Below, in pieces: positions 12,961 to 23,460 of a stretch of DNA of 64,000 nucleotides (positions are counted from its first letter, which is position 1; the number at the start of each line of letters is the position of its first letter). The position numbers and the translations under genes were made by a program. Source of the DNA: Dipteris shenzhenensis (lineage: Eukaryota; Polypodiophyta; Polypodiopsida; Gleicheniales); the NCBI GenBank assembly GCA_047967505.1, contig CM106541.1; one strand, written 5' to 3'. Under the pieces are notes generated by a model. It ran no database searches and was not told the DNA's origin. It saw only the letters and a list, made by a program, of their open reading frames with translations.

Positions 12961-12965
12961 CTAAT

Positions 12966-13125
12966 TTTTCTTATATATAGTCTTCCTTCTTCATTCATTC
13001 TCCCCTCATTTCATTCACTGAAGCAAGAAAGCAAGAAAGCAAGGAAGATCAAGAGAGCAAGGAAGGAAGAGCAAGAAAGCAAGAAAGAGCAAACTTACAA
13101 ACTTTTTCCAGGTACTTGCAAATTT
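12966..13125 (+). promoter_or_regulatory. Candidate promoter and leader exon, copy 1
   Basis: TATATATAG at about 12972-12980 is followed after ~30 bp by a CT-rich stretch (TCTCCCCTCATTTCATTC), then repeats of GCAAGAAA. It ends with TTTTTCCAG|GTACTTGCA, a good plant splice donor with the intron starting at 13112. The same module recurs at 15945-16045. A TATA box, a purine leader and a donor suggest the first noncoding exon of a gene whose body lies downstream, possibly the cluster starting at 18608. This is inferred and no transcript is known. Confidence 0.4.
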
Positions 13126-13149
13126 TTTTGATTAATTTTTCTAGTTTCT

Positions 13150-15655
13150 TTTTTAAAATTTGAAGAGAGAGGAACTAGAGAGAGAAAGGTTCAGGGGAGG
13201 AGAAGAAGAGGATGGAGGGACTGGAGGGAAGGGAGGAGGAAGGGAGGCAGAGGGTGGGGCTGAGTAGAGGAAGGAGGGACTGGAGGGAGGAAGGGGGGAG
13301 GGGGAAGGGGGCGCTGAAGGGGGGGCTAGCGGCACTGGCGGGGCGGGGAGAGAGGTGGGTGGGGGGGAAGGGGATCGAGGGCCGAGAGAGAGGGCGGCTG
13401 GCAGCAGCAGCCGCCAGCTCGGGGGCGAAGAGGGAGGGAGGTGGGTGGGAGGGAAGGGGGTGAGAGGGGGGCCTGGCGGCCGCGGCCGCCAGCTCGGGGG
13501 CGGGGAGGGGGTTGGGTAGGAGGGGTGAGAGGGGTGGGAGGGGCGGCTGGCGGCTGCGAGGGGGTGGGAGGGGGGGCTGGCGGCCGCGGCCGCCAACTCG
13601 GGTGCGGGGAGGGGGTTGGGTAGGAGGGGTGAGAGGGGTGGGAGGGGCGCCTGGCGACCGCGGCCACCAGCTCGGGGGCGGGGCGAAGAGGGAGGTCGGT
13701 GCGAGGAAAGGGGGTGGGAGGGGGGGCGGGGAGGGCGTTGGGTGGGAGGCGTGAGAGGGGTGGGAGGGGCGGCTGGCGGCCGCAGCCGCCAGCTCAAGGG
13801 CGGGGAGGGGGGTGGGTGCGGCAGAAGGGGGTAGGAGGGGCTGAGAGGGGGGGGGGCTAGCGGCCGCGGCCGCCAGCTCGGGGCAGGGTAGGGGGTGGGT
13901 GGGGGGGGTGGGAGGGGTTGAGAGGGGGGGGGAGGGTGTGGGGAAGGGGGGGTGTGGGGAAGAGGGGGGGGAGGGCTGGGGGGTTGCGAAGGGGGGGAGG
14001 GTGAAGAGGGGGCCTGGGGAGGGGGTTGGGTGGGAGCGAAGGGGGTGGAAGGGGTTGAGAGGAGGGGGGGGCTGGCGGCCGCGGCCGCCAGCCTGGGGGA
14101 AGGGGGGGTGGGAAAGGGGGGCGGGCTAGGGGGTCGCGAAGGGGAGGGGGGAGGGCTGAGAGGGGTGGGAGGGGTTGAGAGGAAGGGGGGGGCTGGCGGC
14201 CGCGATCGCCAGCCGGGGGGGTCTCGAAAGGAGGGGGGGGACGGGTGAGAGGGCGGGAAGGGGGTGCGGGGGGTTGAGAGGAGGGGGGGAAGGGGGGGAG
14301 GGCTGGGGGGTCGCGAAGGGGGGGCTGGGGAAGGGGGGAGCGCAGAGAGGGGGAGGGGGCTGGCAGCCGTGGCCGCCAGTTCAGGGAGGGGGTGGGAGGG
14401 GTGAAGGGGGTGGGAGGGGGGGGGAGGGGGGGGGAGGGGTGAAGGGGGTGGGAGGGGGGGGGGACAGCTGAGAGGGCGGGAAGGGGGTGCGAGGGGTTGA
14501 GAGGAGAGGGGGAAGGGGGGGAGGGCTGGGGGGTCGCGAGGGGGGGGTGGGGAAGGGGGGAGCGCTGAGAGTGGGAGGGGGCTCGCGGCCGCCAGCCCAA
14601 GGAGGGGGTGGGAGGGGTGAAGGGGGTGGGAGGGGTTGAGAGGAGGGGAGGAGGCTGGCGGCCGCGGCCGCCAAAGGGTGGGTGGGAAAGCGGGGGAGGG
14701 CTCGGGGGGGAGGGCTCGGGAGGGGGGGGGAGGGTTGAGAGGGCAAGGGGGTGGGAGGGGTTGAGAGGAGGGGAGGGGGCTGGCGGCCGCGGCCACCAAC
14801 CCGGGGGGAAAGGGGGGGAGGGCTCGGGGGGGTCACGAAGGAGGGGAGGGGAGAGGGTTGAGAGGGGGGCAAGGGGGTGGGAGGGGTTGAGAGGAGGGGG
14901 GGGGAGCGTTGAGAGGGGGTGGGGAAGGGTGAAGAAGGGGGGAGCGCTGAGAGGGGGAGGGGGTTGGCGGCCGCGGCCGCCAGCCCGGGGAGGGGGTGGG
15001 AGGGGTTGAGAGGAGGGGAGGGGGCCGCCAGCCCGAGGAAGGGGGGGTGGGAAAGGGGGGGAGGGCTCGGGGGGGTGGGTCACCAAGGAGGGGGAGGGAG
15101 GGTTGAGAGGGCAAGGGGGTGGGAGGGGTTGAGAGGAGGGGAGGGGGCTGGCGGCCGCGGCCGCCAGCCTGGGGGGAAAGGGAGGGAGGGCTCGGGGGGG
15201 TCGCCAAGGAGGGGGGGGAGGGTTGAGAGGGGGGCAAGGGGGTGGGAGGGGTTGAGAGGAGGGGGGGGGCCTGGCGGCCGTGGCCGCCAGCCCGGGGAAG
15301 GGGGGGGAGGGTTGGGGGGGTCGCGAAGGGGGGTGGGGAAAAGGGGGAGGGTTGAAAGGGGGTAGGGGAAAAAGGGGTAGGGGAGGAAGGGGTTAGGCGA
15401 CGGAAGAGAGGGAAGGGTAGCGGGAGGGGAGGGGTCGACGGGGGGATCTTGGCGGAAGGAGGGAGGGGAGGGGAGGGGTCGAGGGAGGAGTTTTGGCGGC
15501 GGAGGGAGGGGAGGGAAGGGGAAGGGAGGGGAGGGCTGGGGTCGAGGGATGGATGGAGGGAGGGAGGGAGGGGAGAGGAAGGAGAGAGAGGAGAGAGAGA
15601 GGGAGAGGAGAGGAGGGAGCAGAAGGAGAGAGAGGGGAGAGGAGGATTTGACTTA
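13150..15655. repeat. G-rich minisatellite with a CG-rich palindrome
   Basis: About 2.5 kb in which the plus strand is mostly G with some A, built from runs such as GGGGGTGGGAGGGGTTGAGAGG. Every 70-190 bp there is a palindromic core, CTGGCGGCCGCGGCCGCCAG or a variant, perfect near 13472, 14072 and 15148 and decayed elsewhere (for example 13652, 14361, 15273). It contains NotI sites (GCGGCCGC). The run of G4 tracts would allow quadruplex or triplex structures, and each core could form a hairpin. The complement carries overlapping Pro-rich open frames of up to 548 codons, which follow from the base skew. Confidence 0.9.
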
Positions 15656-15945
15656 CTTTCACGAGCAAGAACGACAAATAAGATTTGACTTACAAGAAGA
15701 ATGAAAAGGACTTACGAGAAGAATGAAAAGGACTTATGAGAATCAAGAAGAATGTTGAAGAAAGTATCAAGAAGAATGTTGAACACAAATTTGAATTCAA
15801 AAGGAACGTATGAGAAGAAAGTATAAGAAGAATGTTAGAAGAAAGTATAAGAAGAATGTTGAACACAAATTTGAATTCAAATTTATAATGAATTCAAATT
15901 TCCCTCTCTTTTTTGAAAATTCAAATTTATGCATAGGAGGAGTGG
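15656..15945 (+). repeat. Short tandem repeats of AAGAAGAATG type
   Basis: Motifs such as GACTTACGAGAAGAATGAAAAG and GAAAGTATAAGAAGAATGTT are repeated two to four times, ending in copies of AACACAAATTTGAATTCAAA. No gene is seen. Confidence 0.6.
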
Positions 15946-16045
15946 GCTAGTTTTAACTCTCTCCTCATTTCATTAAAGCAACCAAGAGCGGAAGAGAAAG
16001 GATAAGCGGATCCTTACTTTTTTCACTTTTTCCAGGTACTTGCAT
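15945..16045 (+). promoter_or_regulatory. Candidate leader exon, copy 2
   Basis: This repeats the layout of 12985-13125: CTCTCCTCATTTCATT, then AGCAA-rich purine sequence, then TTTTTCCAG|GTACTTGCATT, with the donor at 16036. No TATA box as clear as that of copy 1 is present. Two leader modules flank the G-rich array, so the array may have expanded within a duplicated 5' region, or the two may be alternative first exons. Confidence 0.35.
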
Positions 16046-17074
16046 TCTTTTTTATTCATCTTGTAATTCTTTTTCTTTACTTACAATTCTTTTCAATTAG
16101 TTTCTTGTTAAAGTTTTTGAGTTCTATTTCTTAAAATTCATCTTGTAATTCTTTTTCTTTACTTATAATTCTTTTTCAATTAGTTTATTCTTAAAGTTTT
16201 TGAGGAGGGTGGTCTTTTAGAAGGCATTACAATTCTTTTTAAATTAGTTTTTTATTTGAGTTTTTGAGTTCTATTTTAATTAGTTTTTTATTTATATTTG
16301 AGTTTGTAAATTTGAGAAATGAGAGAATAGGGAGGGAGGGAAAGAGAGAAATTAAGAGAGAGAAGAGGGGCTCCTTAAATGAGAGAGGAGAGGGAGAGAG
16401 GGAGAGAGAGAGAGAGATTCACAGAGAAAAGAGGGGCTCCTTAAATGAGAGAGAAGAGTAGGGAGGGAAAGAAAGAGAGAGGAGAGAGGGGGAGAGATAT
16501 TAAGAGAGAGAAGAGAGTCTCTTGGGGGCCTTGGCTGCTTTGAGGGAGGGAGAGAGAGAGAAAGAGAGAGAGAGGGAGAGAGAGAAAGAGAGAGAGAGGG
16601 AAAGAGAGAGAGGGAGAGAGAGAGAAAGAGAGAGAGGGATTAAATTAGTTTCTTATTTGAGTTTTTGAGTTCTATTTTAATTAGTTTTTTATTTATAGTT
16701 GAGTTTGTAAATTTGAGAAATGAGAGAATAGGGAGGGAGAGAAAGAGAGAAGAGAGACGAGAGAGAGAAAGAGAGAAATTAAGAGAGAGGAGGAACTCTT
16801 GGTAGCTGTGCCAAGAGAGAGGGAGAGAGGGAGAGAGAGAGAGAGATTCAGAGATAGAAGAGGGGCTCCTTAATTGAGAGAGAAGAGTAGGGAGGGAAAG
16901 AAAGAGAGAGGAGAGAGGGGGAGAGAGATTAAGAGAGAGAAGCGGGTCTCTTGGGGGTCGTGGCTGCTTGAGGGAGGGAGAGAGTAGGGAGAGAGAGGGA
17001 GAGAGAGAGAAAGAGAGAGAGGGAGAGAGAGAAAGAGGGAGAGAGGGAAAGAGAGAGAGGGAGAGAGAGAGAGG

Positions 17075-17110
<36 letters not shown>

Positions 17111-17190
17111 TTTATCAGAATGAAACGTGGCGAGAGGAGAGAGGAAAAGAGAGAGAGAGAGAGAGAGAGAAGAGAAGAGGGAGACTTAGG

Positions 17191-17246
<56 letters not shown>

Positions 17247-17445
17247 GGAATGAAACTTATGTGCTAGAGGGAGGGAGAGGGAGAGAGAGAATAAGTGGGA
17301 TGAGGATAGAGAGAAAAATACTTAAGAGTTGTCAAAGAGAGAGAGAGAGAGAGAGATTAAGAGAGAGAATGAGGTGTCTTGACTATGGCTACAAAGAGAT
17401 TTAGGAGGAGAGAGAGAGAGAGAGAGAGAGAGAAAGTAAAGAGAG
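16046..17445. repeat. GA microsatellite tracts with a duplicated segment
   Basis: After a T-rich stretch there are long (GA)n and GAGAGGGA tracts. A segment beginning TTTGAGTTCTATTTTAATTAG and running through GAGAGAATAGGGAGG is present twice, near 16260 and 16660. The block AGAGGGGCTCCTTAA recurs at 16363, 16430 and 16859. Arg/Glu-rich open frames here reflect the GA repeat. No gene is called. Confidence 0.8.
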
Positions 17446-18604
17446 TTTTATATATTTACATCTTTTATATTATACTTTTAAAAAATTATAAAAGAGTGAA
17501 TTTATGGTTTGTTTTGAAGGTGAGATAATATTTTTATATATATTCATCTTTTAAATTGAAAAATGTTAACTTTTCTTTAGATACTTGTTCTTCATTTATA
17601 TCACATGCAGGTTTAGCCTCTACATCACAACCCCTTCTTTTGCATATTTAAGCCTCTTAAACCCCAGCACATTAAAATGGACACAGAAAAAGAAATTATT
17701 TATTGCTTTTCTTCGCTTCGACGGTTGGTTTAGCATAGTTTAGCATAGATTAGATTGCCTTAGAGGAGAGACAATTCTCCAAGTTGCCAATCGAAGCCAT
17801 GCTCAAATTTTTCTAACTAGTTCCTAATCGTTGTCAGTCCCTTCGCTCACATGCGGTTTAACACTCATAACATGCTATTAAATAAGACCTTTTACCATTT
17901 ACCAAGAAGTTTATCAGTGGGCAGATTGCATGAGCAGATTCCAGTGGACAGATTACATATATCAGTGGACAGATTACATGTCATGGGACATATTGGAGCT
18001 TGATGATTATTGGTTATTTTTATTGCATTTGTATAAATATTTAAGCTCCTTTATTGTCATAAAAACCCTTGTAAAGCTTTCTATGCTATTTTTTACATTT
18101 ATTGTCATATGAAGCGCCTTGTAATGAACCCGACCATCCCGACCATTTACTAATTAACGAGTATCAGTGGGATGCATAAGTGGATATATTCATGTGGGCT
18201 GCATAAGTGGATATCAGTGGAACAATTTTTAGTGGATAGATTGCATCAGTTGGGTATCAGTGCACAGATATCAATGGATGGACAGATTACATGTCATCAC
18301 GAAGATTGAAGCTTTATGACTAGAGGGTAAATCAATGGATGGACAGATTACATGAATCTTCACGAAGATTGAAGCTTTATCACTAGACGACATTTTATAT
18401 TACTTGTAAAGCTTTATTGGCTAATTTTTTTACATTTGTACAAATATTTAAGCCTTGTAAAGCCTTTTAGGGTATTTCCCACATTTATTGCCATATGAAG
18501 CCTTGTAAAGCCTTTTGGGCTATTTCCCACATTTATTGTATCAAGGGTTGTATATTGTACTTTACTTGTATGTATCTAAATTCTTCATTATCTTTTCTTG
18601 TAGG
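17446..18604 (+). other. 5' region of the downstream gene cluster, with short repeats
   Basis: AT-rich and noncoding. GTGGACAGATTACATG-like motifs recur between about 17930 and 18355. The pair CACGAAGATTGAAGCTTTAT occurs twice (about 18298 and 18360), and the phrase TTGTAAAGCCTTTTGGGCTA with neighbours occurs twice near 18455-18540. It ends at a good splice acceptor, TTTTCTTGTAG (18594-18604), just before the first coding exon, so an upstream leader intron is likely. Confidence 0.5.
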
Positions 18605-18607
18605 ATT

Positions 18608-19537
18608 ATGGAGCAATCAGCTAATGTGATGGCTATCCTAAATGACTCTGAGATCAGAGAATGGGTTTCTGATGTCACTCTGAATTTCAAAGGAAAGGAA
18701 TATAGCCCCAATGGCTTTGGTAGGTGGACTCGATATCACATGGGCAGAAGAGCTTGGTTTCTTCATCAAAAGGAAAAGAGACTCTTTCTACTTATGTCAA
18801 AAAGGGAGTTCAATGGTGTTGAAGATCCATGGGATGCTACTTTCTTCAAAAAAGATATGACTTCAAGCCTTCTAGTAGGCATAATAATAGAGCGAAAAGA
18901 CACCTTTGTGGATATTTTAACAAAGAGTTTAGATCCTGAAGTTGGCGGTATGCATTTTATTGTGTCAAGGAGAGACGCAAAGACCTTTGTGATGCCTCCT
19001 CCTCAACCATCAAAGTTTCTAGAGCTGCAAAGGGCATTGGAGACTCTTTCATATACTCGGGATCAATTTCCTAGTGTGGTGGCAAAAAGGATGCATGTAA
19101 AGATAATGTTTGAATACTTTCAGGATGCAGAATATGCTCCTCATATTCAAGGATCTTCACATGAAAGAGATCAAAAAGCTCAGACTTCGATGCAGGGACA
19201 AGAAGAACAGGCACACTGTCACAAACCTGTAGAGCATGAGCGCAAACTTCTAGAGCCAGAAATGGTGGATGTAACTAAGGATGATGAAAAACAAGCCTTG
19301 AGTGCACGGGAATTAGCAAAAATTGAAGAAGATCAAGGTCGATCCACTGCAGTTATGCTAGAAGCTCTTGCTAGCAAACCACAACGTGAAATGCAAAAGG
19401 CTAGTACTGCAAGAGCCACAGTTCCAAGTAGTAAAAAAAGACATCGTCCCACTGTAGAGAAAGGTAATGTGGATGAAAAACGGTCAAAAAAAGAGAAAGA
19501 TGAAGAAGACTCAGAATCTGAGGCTGAAGATGATTAG
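18608..19537 (+). CDS. Unknown charged protein, N-terminal part of a larger gene
   Basis: The start is taken at ATG 18608, three bases after a strong acceptor (TTTTCTTGTAG), and not at the upstream in-frame ATG at 18515. The ~309-residue product starts MEQSANVMAI. It has a folded-looking N-terminal half (about residues 1-190, rich in aromatic residues, with GRWTRYHMGRRAWF) and a charged C-terminal half: glutamine/glutamate-rich, then lysine-rich, ending in an acidic EEDSESEAEDD tail, suggestive of a nuclear protein. I do not recognise the family. The TAG at 19535-19537 is followed in the same frame by open sequence (19538-19921), so it may be a single stop mutation within one longer protein, or a true end. 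Confidence 0.55.
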   Translation: MEQSANVMAILNDSEIREWVSDVTLNFKGKEYSPNGFGRWTRYHMGRRAWFLHQKEKRLFLLMSKREFNGVEDPWDATFFKKDMTSSLLVGIIIERKDTFVDILTKSLDPEVGGMHFIVSRRDAKTFVMPPPQPSKFLELQRALETLSYTRDQFPSVVAKRMHVKIMFEYFQDAEYAPHIQGSSHERDQKAQTSMQGQEEQAHCHKPVEHERKLLEPEMVDVTKDDEKQALSARELAKIEEDQGRSTAVMLEALASKPQREMQKASTARATVPSSKKRHRPTVEKGNVDEKRSKKEKDEEDSESEAEDD

Positions 19538-21356
19538 GATGAACTCACATCAATCAAAAATCTTAATCTGCGTCTTAATGAAGCAGTTACAGATGATGAT
19601 GTGGGATATATCTGGGGTCAAAGGACGTGGTTTGTGAATGCCAAAGATGTGGAAGCTGCAGCTCTCTTTACTAATAGCCGAAGCCTTGATATATCCTATG
19701 CAATGCAAATATATGAGGCTTTGAGAGATGGTAAGAAACCTGTGGCAAGCAATGTGGTCTTACGCCCAATAATGTTTTGTCCAACCAAAAATAGTTTTCT
19801 GGATCAAATAACATTTATAGGGCCTACACATTTCGAGGAAACCTTCAGTCAATTCTTTAAAGACACTCTTAAAAATATTCCACATGAACAAGGCGCGAAG
19901 AGGCACAAGGTGAGAATATGCTGAAGGAAGTAAAGAAGGAATTTCTCCTTTATTGCAAATTCCAGCCCATTGATGGTCAACATTGGGCTTATGCTTGTAA
20001 TCAGATCGCAAGGGAAGCAAAGGAGGGCAAAAGACTCACTCCAGAACAATTTGTAAAGATAAGCTCATTCCATTATTATCCTGCAACAATCTGTATATTC
20101 AAGCATGAGATCAGATATTTGATTGAGTCCAAAAGACTTAATCATTATGTCCATGGAAAGCGTAAGATATCCTCAACATCAGAGGTCTTACAGAAGGCAA
20201 GGGTTATATGGACAACATTTGGTTCTCCAAATCTTGATTTGAAGCGAAAGGTCACAAAAGCAGACGCCGACACACTCACAAACTTTTATACTTCTTTGAG
20301 TGCAGTTGTGCCTAGGGGAACTCAAGAGCGAGAAGAAAGTATGACAAGCCTCAAGGTGGTGAGGGACAGATATGCCGACTACACTTCTATCATATTTCGT
20401 CCTGTTGAAGTGTTCAATGAAATGCTTGAAACGTGCATTGCTTGTGAGCGTGGACAGCTGACCTATGAAGCTCCTTTGTTTATCTCCGGCAAGTCAAAGG
20501 TACTGGATAAGAAGGAGTTGACGGCAAGGATGTGGAGGCCTGTAAGTACTTACCTGATAAGTATGCATCCATGGTAGCACAAAAAATTTTAAAGAAAGAA
20601 TGGTTTTTTGGAAAAAAAGACAAAGACCACTGCATGGAAGAATGCATCAATGTACAGGTGAGGCGTGATGTAGTGCATAGTGCCATCAAGTATTTGCTGT
20701 CAGAGAAACAAATTCCACTTACTCATTGTAACATTGACTATAATGTGGTGAAGCATATAGCTTCTTTGTCAACACCCAAGGTAAAGCTATGGGCAAACAG
20801 GTGGATTAAAAAGGATGAAGATGGGTCGAAAATAGTAACCTCTTATATGAGAAAAGAGATCCCACAACAGGTGGTTGCATATGTGGAAAGATTAATCAGC
20901 GAGATAAGGATGCCGACAGATATGCACCAAAGCTTTCAATTCAATGTAGAGGTTACGGCAGAGTCTGGAAAGCTTGTCAACTTCAGGGGAGTCTCAGAAG
21001 ATGACTTCTTCAAGAATGAGTCAGCATGGGATAAGCCACAACTATTCTTTATCAATGAAGTTTCTAGCAATGATATCCATAACTTCATTGATAGAATAGT
21101 ATATACCACCATTAGCAAAGTGGCGATTTGCAACATTGTCATTTTTGTTGATAAAAAAGACAAAGAAGCCATGCAGGTTACTCTAGAGCAAGCATATTCA
21201 TCAGATTTGAAGATCTATAGCGGTGTTTATGCAGCAAAGAGAGGCAAGAGAGAATGTGGCATAGCGATTCAAACTCTTGAATCATTCTTTCTGTGTATGC
21301 GAAGTCCCAACCCTGATCACTCCTTACAACTGATCACTCCTTACAAAAGAACATAA
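19538..21356 (+). pseudogene. Large unknown protein, broken by frameshifts
   Basis: Three overlapping open segments appear to be one protein: 19538-19921, 19918-20577 and 20532-21356. Their ends overlap by only a few to 45 bases, and the protein text reads on across each join, which suggests single-base shifts near 19910 and 20525. Recognisable stretches include YIWGQRTWFVNAKDVEAAAL, FQPIDGQHWAYACNQ and DVEACKYLPDKYASMVAQK. The last ~100 residues (PQLFFINEV, CNIVIFVDKKDKEAM, CGIAIQTLESFFLC) alternate hydrophobic strands and helices in a Rossmann-like way. I cannot assign a family. The remains lie between the charged protein and the Ulp1-like genes, all in one orientation, as in a single transcription unit. 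Whether the shifts are real or assembly errors is unknown. Confidence 0.5.
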
Positions 21357-21373
21357 GAGGGAATTCAAATAAT

Positions 21374-21835
21374 TTGAGATTGATGCTAGAAGAGCAAGAT
21401 ATTCCCAGGTCCATTCATTATCAAAAAAACAACTATGGAAGTCCTGCAAAAAGTGGGAGTCTCTTGCTTACCATGATGGAGAATTTGCTACCGGCAGGTT
21501 GGGAGGTCACCTTGTGCAGGATGGGATATTTATTTGAGGATCTCCTAAGAAAAGGCAACTCCACAAATATTATTGAAAATAAGCATTTCATGGCTTATTT
21601 CTAGCTTCAAGCAGATCTAACCACAGGCTATGAAAAAGAGATAGACCACAAGGACACTGATGACATGGATGATTACCTTGAAGATCATAATGTCCCAGTT
21701 GATGATGATGAAAAGATGGACTTACATGACCCGTTCACAGAGAGGTTGGTGGATGAAGACAAACATGATGATGCCTTCTTTGATAATTATGGCTCACAGG
21801 GTTATGAAAAAAGGCCACTACGACAATACTTAGAG
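21374..21835 (+). pseudogene. Possible N6/N4 DNA methylase-like C-terminal segment plus acidic exon
   Basis: The segment 21374-21604 contains HYQKNNYGSPAKSGSLLLTM followed by MENLLPAGWEV. This resembles the 'QKP..LL..li....pgd.VLD' part of N6/N4 DNA methyltransferases, where a substrate-strand motif precedes the SAM-binding FxGxG motif. The expected glycine motif is not visible (TLCRMGYLFEDLL instead), so activity is doubtful. A TAG at 21602-21604 can also be read as a splice acceptor (TTTCTAG), after which an acidic frame (DDMDDYLEDH...) stays open to the donor at 21835|GTATGA. The methylase reading is a family-pattern inference and could be wrong. Confidence 0.3.
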
Positions 21836-21927
21836 GTATGAACTCTCTATTTCTCAACTAAATACAATTTTTTAAATAAGATTTAAATTTAAAGATAATG
21901 AATCTAATCTCTCATATTTGTTTACAG

Positions 21928-23004
21928 GCAATAGAGGGAGAAGAAATGGATGAAGTCAATATGGAGGCACTCCCTTCTACTTCAACAATGCAACCACCTC
22001 TAAATTTGATTGAAAAATCAAATTTAGCTGCATTGGATAAAATGGAGAGCTCATTTGAAGTTAGGATCATTTTGAAACGAGAACCTCAGTATTTAAGCTT
22101 TGGTAGAGAGGAGGTTTCAATCCTCTCCAATCCTTTAAAAGAAATTAATGACAATGTTATCTTGGCCATTCTCAGGTAACGTTTATTTATTTGTTGCTGC
22201 TTCAATGAGCTAACATTTGTTTATTTATTCACAGTGCAGTTATATATCAGTTTCCTAGTGCAGAATGCAAATCAATTCTATGAGCTAATGTTTGTTTATT
22301 TCTTGGTGCAGTGTAGTTATTTCTCATCTTCCTAGTATAGTGCAGCATCGTTTCTTAGCTCTCCTCAAAAGACTATAGAAGATGTTTGTACCTGGTTAAG
22401 CCCTTTGAATTTAGATGGGGTGCGAGTCATCTTAATGCCTTATCATGAGGCATAAGTATCAACTCTAACCTTATTTTTACTATTTCTTTGGCAAGTTTGT
22501 GTAAAACAATAATCATTTTTATTCTGGTCGTGTAGCTCACATTGGAGTCTGATCTTCTGGGACCTTGAACTCAACCATTTATGGTTTGTGAATTCAATAG
22601 AAGGCTATCATGCCAACTCCCCAAGGCAATTATTCTCTTAATATTTTTAATACTTTCTTATTTTGTATCTTATGATCATGACATATTAATATATTTCATA
22701 TGTCATGTTGGATAGTGCTGCATATCGGCGAGTATCTGCTATCAGAACAACCACGGAGCAACAAGATCAAGTAGAATTCAAAAGACGTCTGCCAGTGGAG
22801 CAAAAAGATGGACACAGTTGTGGGTGGAGAGTTGCCTACAACTGCATGTTGTTTCTTAGAGAGATTTTTGATTTGGAGTTACCAGTCAAAATGGAATCAT
22901 ATACAGAAGCTGATCTGCTAGCATTTCGGGCTGAGAGTATTCAGCATCTAATTACTACCATTGGGAAACAACATGAAAATATGACTACATTGCAGCATGT
23001 ATAA
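21928..23004 (+). pseudogene. Ulp1/C48-type cysteine protease domain, tandem copy 1 (decaying)
   Basis: Four exons can be traced by comparison with copy 3. Exon 1 is 21928-22175 (SSFEVRIILKREPQYLSFGR; donor CTCAG|GTAAC). Exon 2 is about 22312-22450, with a deletion that puts a TAG at 22376-22378. Exon 3 starts at 22536 (HWSLIFWDLE...WFVNS). Exon 4 is about 22712-23004 (KDGHSCGWRVAYNCMLFLRE). Catalytic His (HW) and Cys (CGW) motifs of the Ulp1 fold are present. The donor after exon 2 has become AT (GGC|ATAAGT), and the one after exon 3 GG instead of GT. Together with the exon 2 deletion, this says copy 1 no longer makes an intact protease. Ulp1-type domains are common passengers in plant DNA transposons. 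Confidence 0.65.
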
Positions 23005-23460
23005 AACCTTAATATCTTTATACTTGTATGCTTGTTCCAGCCTTTAATTGGGATGTGTAAATCTCATAACTTTTTTATATTTTCTTCCAAGAGGAGAAGA
23101 GACTGAGTCTAATGAAAGCATGCTATCTTTATACTTTTATGATTATTTAAACCATTATTTTTATTTGGGATGTGTAAATCTCATAACTTGTCTAATGAAA
23201 GCATGCTATCTTTATACTTCTATGATTATTTAAACCATTATTTTTATTTGGGATGTGTAAATCTCATAACTTTTTAAAATTCTCATCCGAGAGGAGGAGA
23301 GACTCACTCTAATGAAAGCATGTATGAAACCTTTTTAAATTTTTGCTCCAAGCAGAGGAGAGACTCACTCTAATGAAAGCATGTATGAAACCTTATCTGC
23401 TTGTTTAAGCCTTTATTTGGGATGTGTACATCGCATAACTTTTTTATATTTTTATGGCAG

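Noticed and set aside
14826-14840. CTCGGGGGGGTCAC near 14.83 kb as the missing left terminus of the P-like transposon
   Set aside because: It is one variant of the surrounding G-rich repeat (others read GGGTCGC or GGGTGGGTCACC), lacks the inner CACGTG motif and has no copia B flank.
13153-15086. Long proline-rich open frames on the complement (548 and 409 codons), extensin-like
   Set aside because: They lie wholly within the G-rich minisatellite. Several frames are open at once because C-rich complement lacks stop codons. No signal peptide, no SPPPP-Y extensin pattern and no start context.
17108-17404. Arg/Glu-rich open frame
   Set aside because: It is a translation of the (GA)n microsatellite.
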